The notes: generated by a model from the sequence alone, not told the origin. 55,741 nt of DNA from Spirochaetaceae bacterium bin103 (GCA_002238925.1 MPNH01000035.1:1-55741); one strand, 5' to 3'. Positions 27,898-37,007 are shown, numbered from the stretch's first letter. A program made the numbers and translations.

Positions 27898-29464
27898 ACC
27901 GGCGATCGATACCATCCTGGTGCTCGACTTCGGCGGCCAGACGTGCCAGCTCATTGCCCGCCGCATTCGCGAGTGCGGCGTCTACAGCCGGGTGCTGCCG
28001 GGCGACATCCCGTTGGCGGAGGTCGATGCGTTCGACCAGGTGCGCGGTATCGTACTCTCGGGTTCGCCTGCGTCGGTGCATGACGCCGGCGCTCCCGCTC
28101 CCGACCCCGACCTGCTGTGCCGCGGGCTTCCGGTGTTGGGCATCTGCTACGGCATGCAGCACATGATGCACCGGGGCGGCGGCGTGGTGTCGGCAACGCA
28201 CGTCAGCGAATATGGCCGGGCGCGCGTCGAGCGGGTGGGGGAGTCGCCGCTGTTCGCCGGCATCCCGGCAACATTTCGCTCCTGGATGAGCCACGGCGAT
28301 GCGGTCGAACGGGTCGCGGACGGGTATCGCCGGGTGGCCGGCTCCGAATACGGCGCCGTGGCCGCGGTCGAGTCGGTCGATGCAGCGGCGCCACCGGTGT
28401 ACGGCATCCAGTTCCATCCCGAGGTATCGCACACCGAATACGGAAGCCGCATTCTCGGCAACTTCGCCACCGCGATCTGCGGCGCCCGCCGGCAGTGGGA
28501 CCTGACCTCGTTCGAGCAACGCGCGGTGGCAAAGGTGCGCGCCGCCGTGGGCGCCGAGCCGGTCGTGCTGATGATTTCCGGCGGCGTCGACTCCACCGTG
28601 GTGGCGGCGTTGCTGCTCAAGGCGCTGCCCGCCGACCAGGTGCACCTGCTGTATGTCGACACCGGGCTGATGCGGCTGCAGGAGACGGAGGAGGTGCACG
28701 CCACCTTGCACGGCCTCGGCGCCAGCCACGTGCAGGTGGTCGACGCGGCCGACCGGTTCTACGCCGCGCTCGCCGGCGCAACCGAACCGGAGACCAAGCG
28801 GCGCATCATCGGCGACCTGTTCATCGAGGTGCAGCGCGACGCCGTAAGGCAGGAGTGCAGCGATGGATTCCTGGCTCAGGGCACGCTGTACACCGACCTG
28901 ATCGAGTCGGGCAGGGGTGTGGGCGCCAAGGCGCACGTCATCAAGTCGCACCACAATGTGGCGGCGCCGCTGATCGCGGAGCGGCGCGACGCCGGCCTGC
29001 TGCTGGAGCCGCTGGCATCGCTCTACAAGGACGAGGTGCGGCGCTTGGGTGAGGCGCTTGGGGTGCCCGCGAAGGTGATCGCGCGCCACCCGTTTCCCGG
29101 CCCCGGCCTGGCCGTGCGCATACTGGGCGAGGTGACCCGCGAGCGGTGCGACCTGCTGCGTGCGGTGGATGCGATCTACCTGCAGGAGCTGCGCAGCCGC
29201 GGCCTGTACGACCAAATTACGCAGGCGTTCGCGGTGCTGCTGCCGGTGCGCTCGGTCGGGGTGACCGGGGACAGCCGCCGCTACGGCGAGGTGGTCGCGC
29301 TGCGGGCGGTGGTGAGCGACGATTTCATGACCGCGGAAGTGTTCCCGTTCGAGACGGCGGCGTTGCTCGAAATCTCGGCCCGGATCACCAACGAGGTTCC
29401 GGCCGTGGGCCGCGTGGTGTATGACGTGTCGAGCAAACCACCCGCCACGGTAGAGTGGGAGTAG
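27890..29464 (+). CDS. guaA: GMP synthase (glutamine-hydrolysing)
   Basis: Converts XMP to GMP using ATP and glutamine. The N-terminal class-I amidotransferase domain has its nucleophile Cys86 (G-I-C-Y-G-M-Q) and the His/Glu pair in Q-F-H-P-E-V-S-H-T. The ATP-pyrophosphatase P-loop S-G-G-V-D-S-T is near residue 226. The C-terminal dimerisation domain carries R-H-P-F-P-G-P-G-L-A-V-R and ends K-P-P-A-T-V-E-W-E, as is standard. Length 524 is normal. The ATG overlaps purB. Confidence 0.97.
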   Translation: MPEPAIDTILVLDFGGQTCQLIARRIRECGVYSRVLPGDIPLAEVDAFDQVRGIVLSGSPASVHDAGAPAPDPDLLCRGLPVLGICYGMQHMMHRGGGVVSATHVSEYGRARVERVGESPLFAGIPATFRSWMSHGDAVERVADGYRRVAGSEYGAVAAVESVDAAAPPVYGIQFHPEVSHTEYGSRILGNFATAICGARRQWDLTSFEQRAVAKVRAAVGAEPVVLMISGGVDSTVVAALLLKALPADQVHLLYVDTGLMRLQETEEVHATLHGLGASHVQVVDAADRFYAALAGATEPETKRRIIGDLFIEVQRDAVRQECSDGFLAQGTLYTDLIESGRGVGAKAHVIKSHHNVAAPLIAERRDAGLLLEPLASLYKDEVRRLGEALGVPAKVIARHPFPGPGLAVRILGEVTRERCDLLRAVDAIYLQELRSRGLYDQITQAFAVLLPVRSVGVTGDSRRYGEVVALRAVVSDDFMTAEVFPFETAALLEISARITNEVPAVGRVVYDVSSKPPATVEWE

Positions 29465-29479
29465 CCGTCGCGCGCTCCG

Positions 29480-30133
29480 ATGACGCTGTTCGCTTACCTT
29501 GCCACGCCGTTGTTCGTGCTCGCCATTGCCGGCCACGCGCACGCCCGCGGGCGTGGCGGCGGCTGGGATTTGCTGCATACCTACACGGCCGCCGCGTTGC
29601 TTGCCATGCCGTGCTACCCGCTGTTCGAGTTTCTGGCAGCCACCTTTCCACCTCGCGTGGAGCCGCGGCTGCAGTTTGCCCGTCTGCTTGCCGTCGACCA
29701 TGGCGTGCCGCTGATCGCGGCTTCCGCGGCGAGCCTCGCCGTTCACTGGTTCCGCGGCCGAGGAGGTAAGCGGGCCCCGCTGCACGCGGTGAAGCTGGTC
29801 GCAGCGCTCGGGGGCTTCTTCAGCGTGTACGCCATTCTCGACCAGTTCGCTCATCACGCCGACCCAAGCCTGTACCGGCTGGTGCTGCTGCCGATGCTGC
29901 GGCTGACGGCGGTATCGGGTACCGCCTACCTGCTGGCGCGCGCGGCACGCGGCACGCGGTGGTGGGTAGTTGCCGTGCCGGCCATACCGTGTGCGACCGC
30001 GGCCGTTGCCTACGCGGGCACGCTGCAGCAACCCGAACTCGCGGCGGTGGGCGGCGCGGCGCTGTTGGCCATGACCCTGCCGCTGGTATTCGCACACTCG
30101 GCGGCGGAGGCCCCCGACGAAACCGCCGCGTAG
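29480..30133 (+). CDS. Multi-pass membrane protein, unknown function
   Basis: A 217-residue hydrophobic protein with about six membrane helices (around residues 3-20, 33-53, 70-92, 103-120, 130-150, 165-200), separated by arginine-rich loops. No motif recognised. It begins 15 bp after guaA and ends 19 bp before the BMP-like lipoprotein gene, so it could be transcribed with both. Confidence 0.6.
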   Translation: MTLFAYLATPLFVLAIAGHAHARGRGGGWDLLHTYTAAALLAMPCYPLFEFLAATFPPRVEPRLQFARLLAVDHGVPLIAASAASLAVHWFRGRGGKRAPLHAVKLVAALGGFFSVYAILDQFAHHADPSLYRLVLLPMLRLTAVSGTAYLLARAARGTRWWVVAVPAIPCATAAVAYAGTLQQPELAAVGGAALLAMTLPLVFAHSAAEAPDETAA

Positions 30134-30152
30134 CCGCCGACCGGCACGGCGC

Positions 30153-31085
30153 GTGGTGCTGGCGGTTGCCGGCGTCATGCCGATCCTGATCCTGGCGGGC
30201 GGTTGCGCCCGCCAGGACACCGAGGACACCTACCTGGTGGCGCTGGAGGCGCCATTCTGGCGCGCGGTCACCGAGGCCTATCCGGAACTGGAAGCCGAAC
30301 TCCGCGCGTCGGTGCTTGCTGACGGGCGTGCGCTCAGCATTGCGCACCTGGATGCCGAGGAGCCGCTGGATGCGCTGCACGCGCGGCTTGCCCGCAGCCG
30401 CCATGCCGGCGTGGTTCTGACTCCGCTGCTGTCCCTGCAGGCCGAGGAGGTGGCCGCCGCGCACCCCGACCTGCGCGTCGTGGTGCTGACCTGGACCGGT
30501 GAGGCCGCCGCGGAGGCCGCGACGCCGGCGGGCGGGCCGAACGTCACCTCGGTGTCGTTCCTGCGCAACGACGCGCTGGAGCGCGCCGGACGCCTCCTGG
30601 CTGTTTACTTGGCCGACCAGCAGGAGGGCAGAATCGGCATCCTTGCCACCGGTGGATCCGTGGAGCGTGCCCACGTCGCCGCCTTCCGGCGTGGCGTGAC
30701 GAACGCCGGTGGTGCCGCCCGCGTGACCGAGCGGCGCATCGACCGGTCGGCCGACAGCGCGGCACTGAAACGATCCCTCGCTGCCCTGCAGCGCTCGGAG
30801 GTGCAGGTGGTGTACCTGGAAGTGGGATCGTTGACCGGCGCGGCGCTCGAGACGCTGGCGCGCGACGGAACGTTCGCGATGGTCAGAAACTGGGGCTATC
30901 GTTCCGGCTTCGAAGAGACCGTGCTGCTGTCGGTGAACGATCCCCCCCTGGAGGCCCTGCGCGCCGGGGTCGACGCGGACCCGGGCAGCAGTGTTGAAGT
31001 GGCGTCGGAGGTTGTGTGGGGTACCGGCGCCCCCCCGCCGGACGGCGCGGAAGACCTTTACGACGCCGTTCGCACCATTCCTTGA
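30153..31085 (+). CDS. Putative BMP/PBP1-like substrate-binding lipoprotein
   Basis: A 310-residue protein from a GTG, with a lipoprotein signal peptide whose lipobox ends L-A-G-G-C near residue 18. The mature part has the alternating alpha/beta rhythm of type-1 periplasmic binding proteins: R-H-A-G-V-V-L-T-P, D-L-R-V-V-V-L-T-W, R-I-G-I-L-A-T-G-G-S-V-E-R and V-Q-V-V-Y-L-E-V-G-S. This fits the BMP/TmpC group that binds nucleosides, and its place after purine genes is consistent. No ABC transporter genes are adjacent, so its role is uncertain. Confidence 0.6.
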   Translation: MVLAVAGVMPILILAGGCARQDTEDTYLVALEAPFWRAVTEAYPELEAELRASVLADGRALSIAHLDAEEPLDALHARLARSRHAGVVLTPLLSLQAEEVAAAHPDLRVVVLTWTGEAAAEAATPAGGPNVTSVSFLRNDALERAGRLLAVYLADQQEGRIGILATGGSVERAHVAAFRRGVTNAGGAARVTERRIDRSADSAALKRSLAALQRSEVQVVYLEVGSLTGAALETLARDGTFAMVRNWGYRSGFEETVLLSVNDPPLEALRAGVDADPGSSVEVASEVVWGTGAPPPDGAEDLYDAVRTIP

Positions 31086-31130
31086 CACGTTGTCGCCAAT
31101 GAGGCGCCTTTCGTATTAGCCTGCTGGTCG

Positions 31131-31538
31131 ATGCGGGTCAACTTCACGGCCAACACCACGATCGGCGAAGGCTCCCGATTCGAGGGCCATTGCGCGGTAC
31201 ACGGGAATCTGCGCATCGACGGCCGCTTCGTGGGACCGGCGCTGCAGGTCGAGCAGCTTTACGTTGGTTCGAGCGGTCGCGTGAAGACCGACATCGTTGC
31301 CAACGTCGTGGTTGTGGAGGGGGTCGTTGTGGGCAACATCAGCGCCGCGAACCGGGTGTTGCTGCTGGCGTCGGCACGCGTTCTGGGCGACCTGCTGGCG
31401 CCCGAACTGATCATTCAGGACGGCGCGATCCTGGACGGACACTGCTCGATCGGACAAGCGCACGGCGACGATGCGCGGCGCCTGATTGAAGACCTCTACG
31501 AGCGGCGAGCAATGTCGGAGACCGGCGCCCGAGGCTGA
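31131..31538 (+). CDS. Bactofilin (second copy)
   Basis: A 135-residue bactofilin with the beta-helix core from about residue 5 to 110 (G-N-L-R-I-D-G-R-F-V-G, V-V-V-E-G-V-V-V-G-N-I, A-R-V-L-G-D-L). It is clearly diverged from the first copy at 21254-21694. The A-P-E-L-I-I and D-G-H-C segments near the end are typical. A short charged C-terminal tail follows. It lies between the BMP-like lipoprotein and tRNA-Glu and probably has its own promoter, which I could not place. Confidence 0.88.
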   Translation: MRVNFTANTTIGEGSRFEGHCAVHGNLRIDGRFVGPALQVEQLYVGSSGRVKTDIVANVVVVEGVVVGNISAANRVLLLASARVLGDLLAPELIIQDGAILDGHCSIGQAHGDDARRLIEDLYERRAMSETGARG

Positions 31539-31557
31539 TTCCGGGCCGCCTCCGGGG

Positions 31558-31587
31558 TTGACTAATCGCGGCGCCGGACCATACGTT
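31558..31587 (+). promoter_or_regulatory. Candidate promoter of tRNA-Glu
   Basis: TTGACT (31558-31563) and TACGTT (31582-31587) are 18 bp apart, predicting a start near 31594, about 12 bp before the tRNA. Confidence 0.45.
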
Positions 31588-31605
31588 ACCAGTGTTCTTG
31601 GCTAT

Positions 31606-31677
31606 GGCCCCTTCGTCTATCGGCTAGGACATGAGACTCTCATTCTCAAAAGAGGGGTTCGATTCCCCTAGGGGCTA
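31606..31677 (+). tRNA. tRNA-Glu (anticodon CTC)
   Basis: A full cloverleaf can be drawn. The acceptor stem GGCCCCT pairs with AGGGGCT (one G-U pair) and the discriminator base is A. The anticodon stem TGAGA/TCTCA encloses the loop CTCTCAT with anticodon CTC, reading GAG. The T-arm is GGGG-TTCGATT-CCCC. The 3' CCA is not encoded. Confidence 0.95.
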
Positions 31678-31742
31678 ATTCCCAACATCTGGTCGACCCT
31701 GCCAATCTGATCCAAAATTCACCAAATTCGAGGAGCCGCACA

Positions 31743-32204
31743 ATGGATCTCGCACGAGTGTTCGCTCCCGAGGTGATCCTCGTACCGTTGCGGGCTCATC
31801 GCGACGATGACGCGTTGCGCCAGCTGGTCGAAACCCTGGTAGCCTCCGCCGGTCTCAGCGACCCGGACCGTATCATGCACCATCTCACCGAAGAGGCGTC
31901 GCTGCGGGCCACCCTGGTTGGCCATGGGGCCGGCATCGTGCACACCCGGCTGGACGAGCTCGCCGCGCCGGTTGCGGCGCTCGGTATACTCGCTCCCGGA
32001 AAGTCGCTGCATCTCGGCGCCGGCCTGCAGTTCATCGTCGACGTGATATTCCTCGTGCTGTCGCCGGTGTCGCCTCCGGAGCCGCACCTGGAACTGGTGG
32101 CGTCGATTGCCGCCCTGGTGCGCGACCCGGTGCAACTGAACCGGTTGCGAGCCGCCGCCGATGCACGCGACGCCCTGGCGGTGCTGGCCGCCTTCCAAAA
32201 GTAA
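31743..32204 (+). CDS. PTS system IIA-like protein (PtsN/fructose type)
   Basis: A 153-residue protein of the PTS EIIA-2 family. The phosphorylatable histidine is probably His67 in G-I-V-H-T-R, at the place of the canonical P-H-x-R. The downstream strands V-D-V-I-F-L-V-L-S-P-V and the helix H-L-E-L-V-A-S-I-A match the fold. No other PTS gene is close, so it may be regulatory, as PtsN is, rather than sugar-specific. GAGGAG precedes the ATG by 8 bp. Confidence 0.8.
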   Translation: MDLARVFAPEVILVPLRAHRDDDALRQLVETLVASAGLSDPDRIMHHLTEEASLRATLVGHGAGIVHTRLDELAAPVAALGILAPGKSLHLGAGLQFIVDVIFLVLSPVSPPEPHLELVASIAALVRDPVQLNRLRAAADARDALAVLAAFQK

Positions 32205-32224
32205 CCGGGTCGCGTACATGCGCG

Positions 32225-33427
32225 TCAGGACAGGAACACGTCGATGAAACGTCCGGTGTCGAAGTGCTCCTCGAACAGCCGCTCGATCTCGGCGATCTTG
32301 CCGGTGTCGAACACCTGCAGCTTGGTGTTCTGGTAGAGCCGGAACAGGCGCTCCTCGGTCGATGCCGAGTCCTCGCTGACAAACAGCGCGGGCAGGTTGG
32401 CGCGAATCAGTTCCTTGCGCACCGCCGGCTCGAGCTGCTCGGTCTCGCCACAGGTCAGGATCAGGCCGCCGACGCCGCCGCGGTGCAGGACATCCTCGTG
32501 GTACTCGATAATCTGCCTGATGCGCGGCGTGGAACTGGCGCCGAGGATCAGCACGTCGCCCGGCCCCACGTAATGGCGAAGCTGCGACTGCAGGTGCTGC
32601 GCCGGCAGTGATACCAGCTTGATTGCCGCGCACGGACGCCGCCAGACGATCGTCTCCGGATCTCCGAGCGGCTCCACGTGCGGGAGTGCGCCGAGAATTA
32701 CCCGCATCGACGGGTGCGGCAGGTCCGGGATCGTCGGCATGTAGCCGAAAATGTGCAGCGGTGCACCGTTGGCGGCGGCGTAGCGCTGGTTGATCAGGTC
32801 CTCGGTGATGTAACGCTTCACCTGTGCGGCCTTGTCCGGAATCACCTTGTTCACGATCAGACCGCTAACCCGGCACCCATGGTACAGGAAGTAGGTCAGA
32901 TCGACGTCGATGGTGTCGAGCGCGCGCCCGATGCCGGCCCCCGAGACGAATATGGTCTGTGCGTCGAGCAGTTTGCCGACCGCGGCGTTGGACAGTCCGA
33001 CCACGCTGCCGACGCCCGGGTGGCCGGAGCCTTCGGCGATGATGATGCGCCGGTCGGCGAGTTGATCTACCGAGCGCATGATCTCCAGCGACAGTGCGCG
33101 CGTCAGCCGCGTGCGGTACTTCGAATCGAGGTAGGAGCGGGTGAAGTTGGTGGAAAACCGTACCGGCGACAGCTTTTCGAGCGGCAGGTCGGGCAGGCCG
33201 GCAAACTCGCCGATCAACTCCACGTCCTTGTCGACCGTAATCCCGCCGGCGGCACGCACGAGTTGCTGCCCGACCGGCTTGAGGTAGCCGATCTCGCGCG
33301 CGTCGAAGTGCTTTCTGAGCTGGGAAATGATGCCGAGGCTGGTAACCGTCTTGCCGGCGTGCTGGCGGAAGCCCGCGAGGTACACCACCACCGGCCGGCG
33401 CCCGCGGTGATTGCCTGCGCCGGTCAC
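32225..33427 (-). CDS. BioD/Pta-N-like P-loop protein with DRTGG-type domain
   Basis: A 400-residue protein. Its N-terminal domain is a dethiobiotin-synthetase-like P-loop NTPase (G-F-R-Q-H-A-G-K-T-V-T-S at residues about 18-29, I-I-I-A-E-G-S-G-H-P-G-V as the Walker-B-like strand). The C-terminal half (about 240-350) resembles the DRTGG/HPr-kinase-linker domain seen in the N-terminal part of long phosphotransacetylases. There is no phosphotransacetylase catalytic domain. A regulatory or cofactor-linked role is inference. The GTG start overlaps the end of the acyl-CoA ligase gene by 4 bp; it is the last gene of the lipid-like cluster. Confidence 0.75.
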   Translation of the reverse strand: MTGAGNHRGRRPVVVYLAGFRQHAGKTVTSLGIISQLRKHFDAREIGYLKPVGQQLVRAAGGITVDKDVELIGEFAGLPDLPLEKLSPVRFSTNFTRSYLDSKYRTRLTRALSLEIMRSVDQLADRRIIIAEGSGHPGVGSVVGLSNAAVGKLLDAQTIFVSGAGIGRALDTIDVDLTYFLYHGCRVSGLIVNKVIPDKAAQVKRYITEDLINQRYAAANGAPLHIFGYMPTIPDLPHPSMRVILGALPHVEPLGDPETIVWRRPCAAIKLVSLPAQHLQSQLRHYVGPGDVLILGASSTPRIRQIIEYHEDVLHRGGVGGLILTCGETEQLEPAVRKELIRANLPALFVSEDSASTEERLFRLYQNTKLQVFDTGKIAEIERLFEEHFDTGRFIDVFLS

Positions 33428-35334
33428 TCGAACAGGCGGGCGATCTGGGCGGCGTACCGTTCGGCAATCACGTGGCGGCGCATCTTCTGGGTGTGCGTGA
33501 GTTCGTCGCCGATCTCGAACGGGCTGTCGATCAGCGCGATGCGGGCGATCCGTTCGAAACTCTTGAAGCCGTTCTTGGCATTCACCCGGCTCTGCACCTC
33601 TCCCTGGATCAGGGTCTTGATCTCCGCGGCGGCCGCCAGCGTGGCCAGGTCGTCGCCTTCGATCCCGTTGGCGGCGGCGTATGTCTTTACCGCTTCCAAC
33701 GCCGGAACGATCAGCGCGCCGAGCAGGCGTTGATCCTGGCCCACCACCATGATGTGTTCGACGTACTCGGACTGGCGAACAAGATCCTCGATCGGCTCCG
33801 GCTCGATATTCTCGCCGCCGAGCAGCACGATGGTATCCTTGGCGCGGCCGGTGATGCTGATCTCCCCGTTTACGGTCTGGGTGCCGAGGTCGCCGGTGTT
33901 CAGCCAGCCGTCGCCGGACAGCACCGCGGCGGTATCGCCGACGCGCTTGTAGTAGCCGTTCATGACCTGCGGACCGCGCACGTGGATCACACCCTGCTCG
34001 CCCGGCAGCGCAGAACTGCCATCCTCCTTGACGATTCTCACCTCGGTGCCGGAGATCGGTGGACCGACGGTTCCGCTTACCGGGTGGTGGAAGGGGCGCA
34101 CCGACACCAGCGGCGCCGCCTCGGTGAGACCGTAGCCCTCCAGCACCACGATGCCGGCGGCGGAGAAGAAGTCGTCAACGTAACCGGGAAGCGCTCCGGC
34201 GCCGGAGATGCCGGCCTTGAAGCGGGTGCCGAGGCGCGCGGTTATCTTCTTGAATACCAGCACCTTGCCGAGCAGGGCCAGCGGCGTCAGCAAGGCCAGC
34301 GGAACCACCGCGGCCAGGATATCCAGGGCGCGAGGCTTGACCTGGTAGCGCGCCACCCGGCCACGCAGCAGGCGCGACATGGCGCTGTGCGCGGCACCCA
34401 CGGCGACAAAGAACTTGAACAGCGCCGCCTTGACGCCGCCCTCCGCCTCCACGGTGCGGTAGACGCCGGCGCGAACGCCCTCCCAGACCCGCGGCACGCT
34501 CGGGAAGTAGGTCGGGTTGGCGTCGATCAGGTCGGCCAGCATCACCTCGCGTATCGGCTTCGAGAAGGCGATCCCGGCACCCGAGAACAGCGCCGCGTAT
34601 TCGCACACGCGTTCGTAGGAGTGCCACACCGGCAGCACTGACAGCAGCAGGTCGCCGGGCCCGAGCGGCACCGCCTCCGGGATCATGTCGATCTGGTACA
34701 CGAAGTTGGCGTGCGTAAGCATGACGCCCTTCGGTTCGCCGGTGGTGCCGGAGGTGTAGATGATGGTGGCGAGGTCTTCCGGTTTGCCCTTGGCCAGCTC
34801 CGCCTTCAGCAGTGCCTCCGCCCGGCCGCCCTCGTTGCCGGCGCGCACCACGCTGTCCAGGGTGGTTACTTCGAGGCCGCGGCGCGCGGCCTGGTCCCGC
34901 GCGGCGTTGTCGAGGCCGGTGCTGTCGAGCACGATGGCGCGCTCCAGTTTCGGCAGCCGGTCCTTGATGCCGCCCACCTTGGCAAGTTGCGCGGCGTTCT
35001 CGACCGCGGCCACCGCGCAGTCGGCATGCTCCAGGATGTAGGCGATCTCGTCCGCCGTCGAGTCGCTGCCGCGCGGCACGTCAACCGCGCCCAGTCCCAG
35101 TACCGCGAGGTCGAACAACAGCCATTCCTTGCGGGTATCGCAGATCAGCCCCACGTGGTCGCCGCGCGCCACGCCGTGGGCTGCCAGGCCGGCGGCCACG
35201 GCGGCAACCTCGGACCACAGTTGACTGAACGTGGTGGGTTGGAACTCGCCGCCGCCGCTCCTGCTCAGCAGTGCGGTGCCGTTGGCGTGCTGTTCGCAAA
35301 CGCTTTGCAAACGCTGTGAAAGGGTACCTGACAT
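33424..35334 (-). CDS. Long-chain fatty acyl-CoA (or acyl-ACP) synthetase
   Basis: A 636-residue adenylate-forming enzyme that activates a fatty acid with ATP. The AMP-binding signature I-I-Y-T-S-G-T-T-G-E-P-K-G is near residue 195, the E-G-Y-G-L-T-E motif near 400, and T-G-D-L-G near 490. The catalytic C-terminal lysine region is replaced by the long-type ending found in FadD15/acyl-ACP synthetases. The ATG at 35334 is chosen because GAGGAG lies 8 bp before it. It is next to the FabZ-like and serine palmitoyltransferase-like genes, which suggests that it primes an acyl chain for the same pathway. Confidence 0.9.
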   Translation of the reverse strand: MSGTLSQRLQSVCEQHANGTALLSRSGGGEFQPTTFSQLWSEVAAVAAGLAAHGVARGDHVGLICDTRKEWLLFDLAVLGLGAVDVPRGSDSTADEIAYILEHADCAVAAVENAAQLAKVGGIKDRLPKLERAIVLDSTGLDNAARDQAARRGLEVTTLDSVVRAGNEGGRAEALLKAELAKGKPEDLATIIYTSGTTGEPKGVMLTHANFVYQIDMIPEAVPLGPGDLLLSVLPVWHSYERVCEYAALFSGAGIAFSKPIREVMLADLIDANPTYFPSVPRVWEGVRAGVYRTVEAEGGVKAALFKFFVAVGAAHSAMSRLLRGRVARYQVKPRALDILAAVVPLALLTPLALLGKVLVFKKITARLGTRFKAGISGAGALPGYVDDFFSAAGIVVLEGYGLTEAAPLVSVRPFHHPVSGTVGPPISGTEVRIVKEDGSSALPGEQGVIHVRGPQVMNGYYKRVGDTAAVLSGDGWLNTGDLGTQTVNGEISITGRAKDTIVLLGGENIEPEPIEDLVRQSEYVEHIMVVGQDQRLLGALIVPALEAVKTYAAANGIEGDDLATLAAAAEIKTLIQGEVQSRVNAKNGFKSFERIARIALIDSPFEIGDELTHTQKMRRHVIAERYAAQIARLFE

Positions 35335-35336
35335 GG

Positions 35337-35768
35337 TTACGCTCCTCGTAGACACAGCCACTCTGCTTCGGCTGCCAGTTCCTCTCCGACGTACACCTTG
35401 CCGCTCTGCCGTATGGCGACGGCGGTGCGGCGCTTGGTGACGACCACGATGCGAACCTCTTCGCCCGGGCGCACCGGGCGGCGGAACTTCGCCTTCTCGA
35501 CGCTGGCCAGGAATGCGCGCTCCGGTTCCTCACCGTTGCCCGGCACCGGCTCGCGCGCGGCCGCCACGCCGGCGCCGCCGCACTGCGCCATGCATTCGAC
35601 CAGCAGCACGCCCGGCACCACCGGGAAACCGGGGAAGTGGCCGGCGAAGAACGGGTCGTCCGGGTCGAAGCGCTTGTAGCCGACGATTTCGTCGTCGCCG
35701 GCGTGGGACAGCCGGTCAACGAGCAGGAACGGCGAACGATGGGGTATGAGGTCGGTAATCGGCCGCAT
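35337..35768 (-). CDS. FabZ-like 3-hydroxyacyl-ACP dehydratase
   Basis: A 143-residue hot-dog-fold dehydratase. The active-site His44 and Glu58 lie in [16 protein letters not shown], and the N-terminus has [13 protein letters not shown], both as in FabZ. It could serve general fatty acid synthesis or a specialised acyl chain. It sits 6 bp after the serine palmitoyltransferase-like gene and 2 bp before the acyl-CoA ligase gene, so the set is very likely one operon. Confidence 0.88.
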   Translation of the reverse strand: MRPITDLIPHRSPFLLVDRLSHAGDDEIVGYKRFDPDDPFFAGHFPGFPVVPGVLLVECMAQCGGAGVAAAREPVPGNGEEPERAFLASVEKAKFRRPVRPGEEVRIVVVTKRRTAVAIRQSGKVYVGEELAAEAEWLCLRGA

Positions 35769-35774
35769 GGCGGG

Positions 35775-37007
35775 TTATATGATGCCCAGGGCGCGGCCCT
35801 GCGCTGCGCACACTTCCAGGGCCTGATCCAGTTCGTCGTCGCTGTGGATCGCCATGAAAGAAGTACGAATGAGCGCTCGCCCGGGCGGGACCGCGGGAGC
35901 CACGACCGGGTTGGCATACACGCCATGCTCCATCAGCGCCCGGTAGAACCGGAACATCAGCAGGTCGTCGCCGATGATGAGCGGCACGATCGGCGTTTGC
36001 GCCTCGCCGACGTTGAATCCGAGCCGCTTGAACTCGCCGATCATGCGCTGGCCGATTGCCTGCAGACGCTGCACGTGATGCGGCTCCTCCTTCATGATGC
36101 GCAGTGCGGCGGAAACCGCGGCGATGGTTCCCGGCGGCATGCTGGCGCTGAAGATGAAGGAGCGGGCATGGTGCTTGATGTGGTCCACCACGTCCGCCTC
36201 CGCGGCGATGAAGCCGCCCACGGCGCCGAATGACTTGGAGAACGTGCACATCAGCACGTCGGCGGTGTCGTAGCAGTCGAAGTGTTCCTGAGTCCCGCGG
36301 CCGGTGGCGCCGATGACGCCGAGCGAGTGCGCTTCGTCAAGGTAGACGCGGGCGCCGTAACGGCGCGCCAAGGCGCCGATTTCCGGCAGTGGGGCGATGT
36401 CGCCCTCCATCGAGAACACGCCGTCGGTGACGATCAGCTTGCCGCCGTCGTTGTCCGCGGATTTCAGCAGCCGTTCCAGCTCGGCAAGGTCGTTGTGGTG
36501 GTAACGATGAATGCGGGTGCCGCCGGTGGTGCCGGCGGCCAGCAGCATGCCATCCACCAAAGAGCCATGGTTGAGGCGGTCGGAGAATACGTGGTCATGG
36601 CGTCCCGAAAGCGCCTGAATCGCACCGAGGTTGGTCTGATAGCCGGTGGTGAAGGAGAGCGCCGCCGGCTTGCCCACAAAATCGGCCAGCGCCGTTTCCA
36701 GCTCCTCGTGAAGACGCAGGGTGCCGTTCAGGAAGCGCGATCCGGAACAGCTCGTACCGTAGCGCCGCGTGGCTTCGATCGCCGCCTCGATGACGCGCTC
36801 ATCCCACGACAGGCCGAGGTAGTTGTTGGAACCGATCATGATCAACTCGCGCCCATCGATCATGACGCGCGAACCGTGGTTTTCCTGAATGGCGGTGTAG
36901 TAGGGGTAGAATCCGATCGCCTTGATCTTGGCTGCCCGCTGCGCGGCCATGCTGTGCACCTTCTGAAACAGGTCGACCGAATTGCTACTCGTGGTTGGTT
37001 GCTCCAT
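35775..37007 (-). CDS. Alpha-oxoamine synthase, serine palmitoyltransferase-like
   Basis: A 410-residue PLP enzyme that condenses an amino acid with an acyl thioester. The PLP lysine is Lys258 in T-F-S-K-S-F, the cofactor-stacking His147 is in N-H-G-S-L, and D-E-A-H-S-L-G is at 224-230. The N-terminal G-F-Y-P-Y-Y, the I-G-S-N-N-Y-L-G-L and the R-F-L-N-G-T-L-R-L-H segments match Bacteroidetes serine palmitoyltransferases as I recall them, more than KBL or BioF. Neighbours (dehydratase, acyl activation) fit a sphingoid-like product. Alternatives are glycine C-acetyltransferase or 8-amino-7-oxononanoate synthase. Confidence 0.8.
   Translation of the reverse strand: MEQPTTSSNSVDLFQKVHSMAAQRAAKIKAIGFYPYYTAIQENHGSRVMIDGRELIMIGSNNYLGLSWDERVIEAAIEATRRYGTSCSGSRFLNGTLRLHEELETALADFVGKPAALSFTTGYQTNLGAIQALSGRHDHVFSDRLNHGSLVDGMLLAAGTTGGTRIHRYHHNDLAELERLLKSADNDGGKLIVTDGVFSMEGDIAPLPEIGALARRYGARVYLDEAHSLGVIGATGRGTQEHFDCYDTADVLMCTFSKSFGAVGGFIAAEADVVDHIKHHARSFIFSASMPPGTIAAVSAALRIMKEEPHHVQRLQAIGQRMIGEFKRLGFNVGEAQTPIVPLIIGDDLLMFRFYRALMEHGVYANPVVAPAVPPGRALIRTSFMAIHSDDELDQALEVCAAQGRALGII

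Noticed and set aside
27764..30229. An 821-codon minus-strand open frame
   Set aside because: Antisense to guaA and its downstream membrane protein gene; composition is typical of a shadow frame.
31082..31119. TTGACA and TATTAG before the second bactofilin as a promoter
   Set aside because: The spacing is 26 bp, too long for a standard sigma70 promoter.
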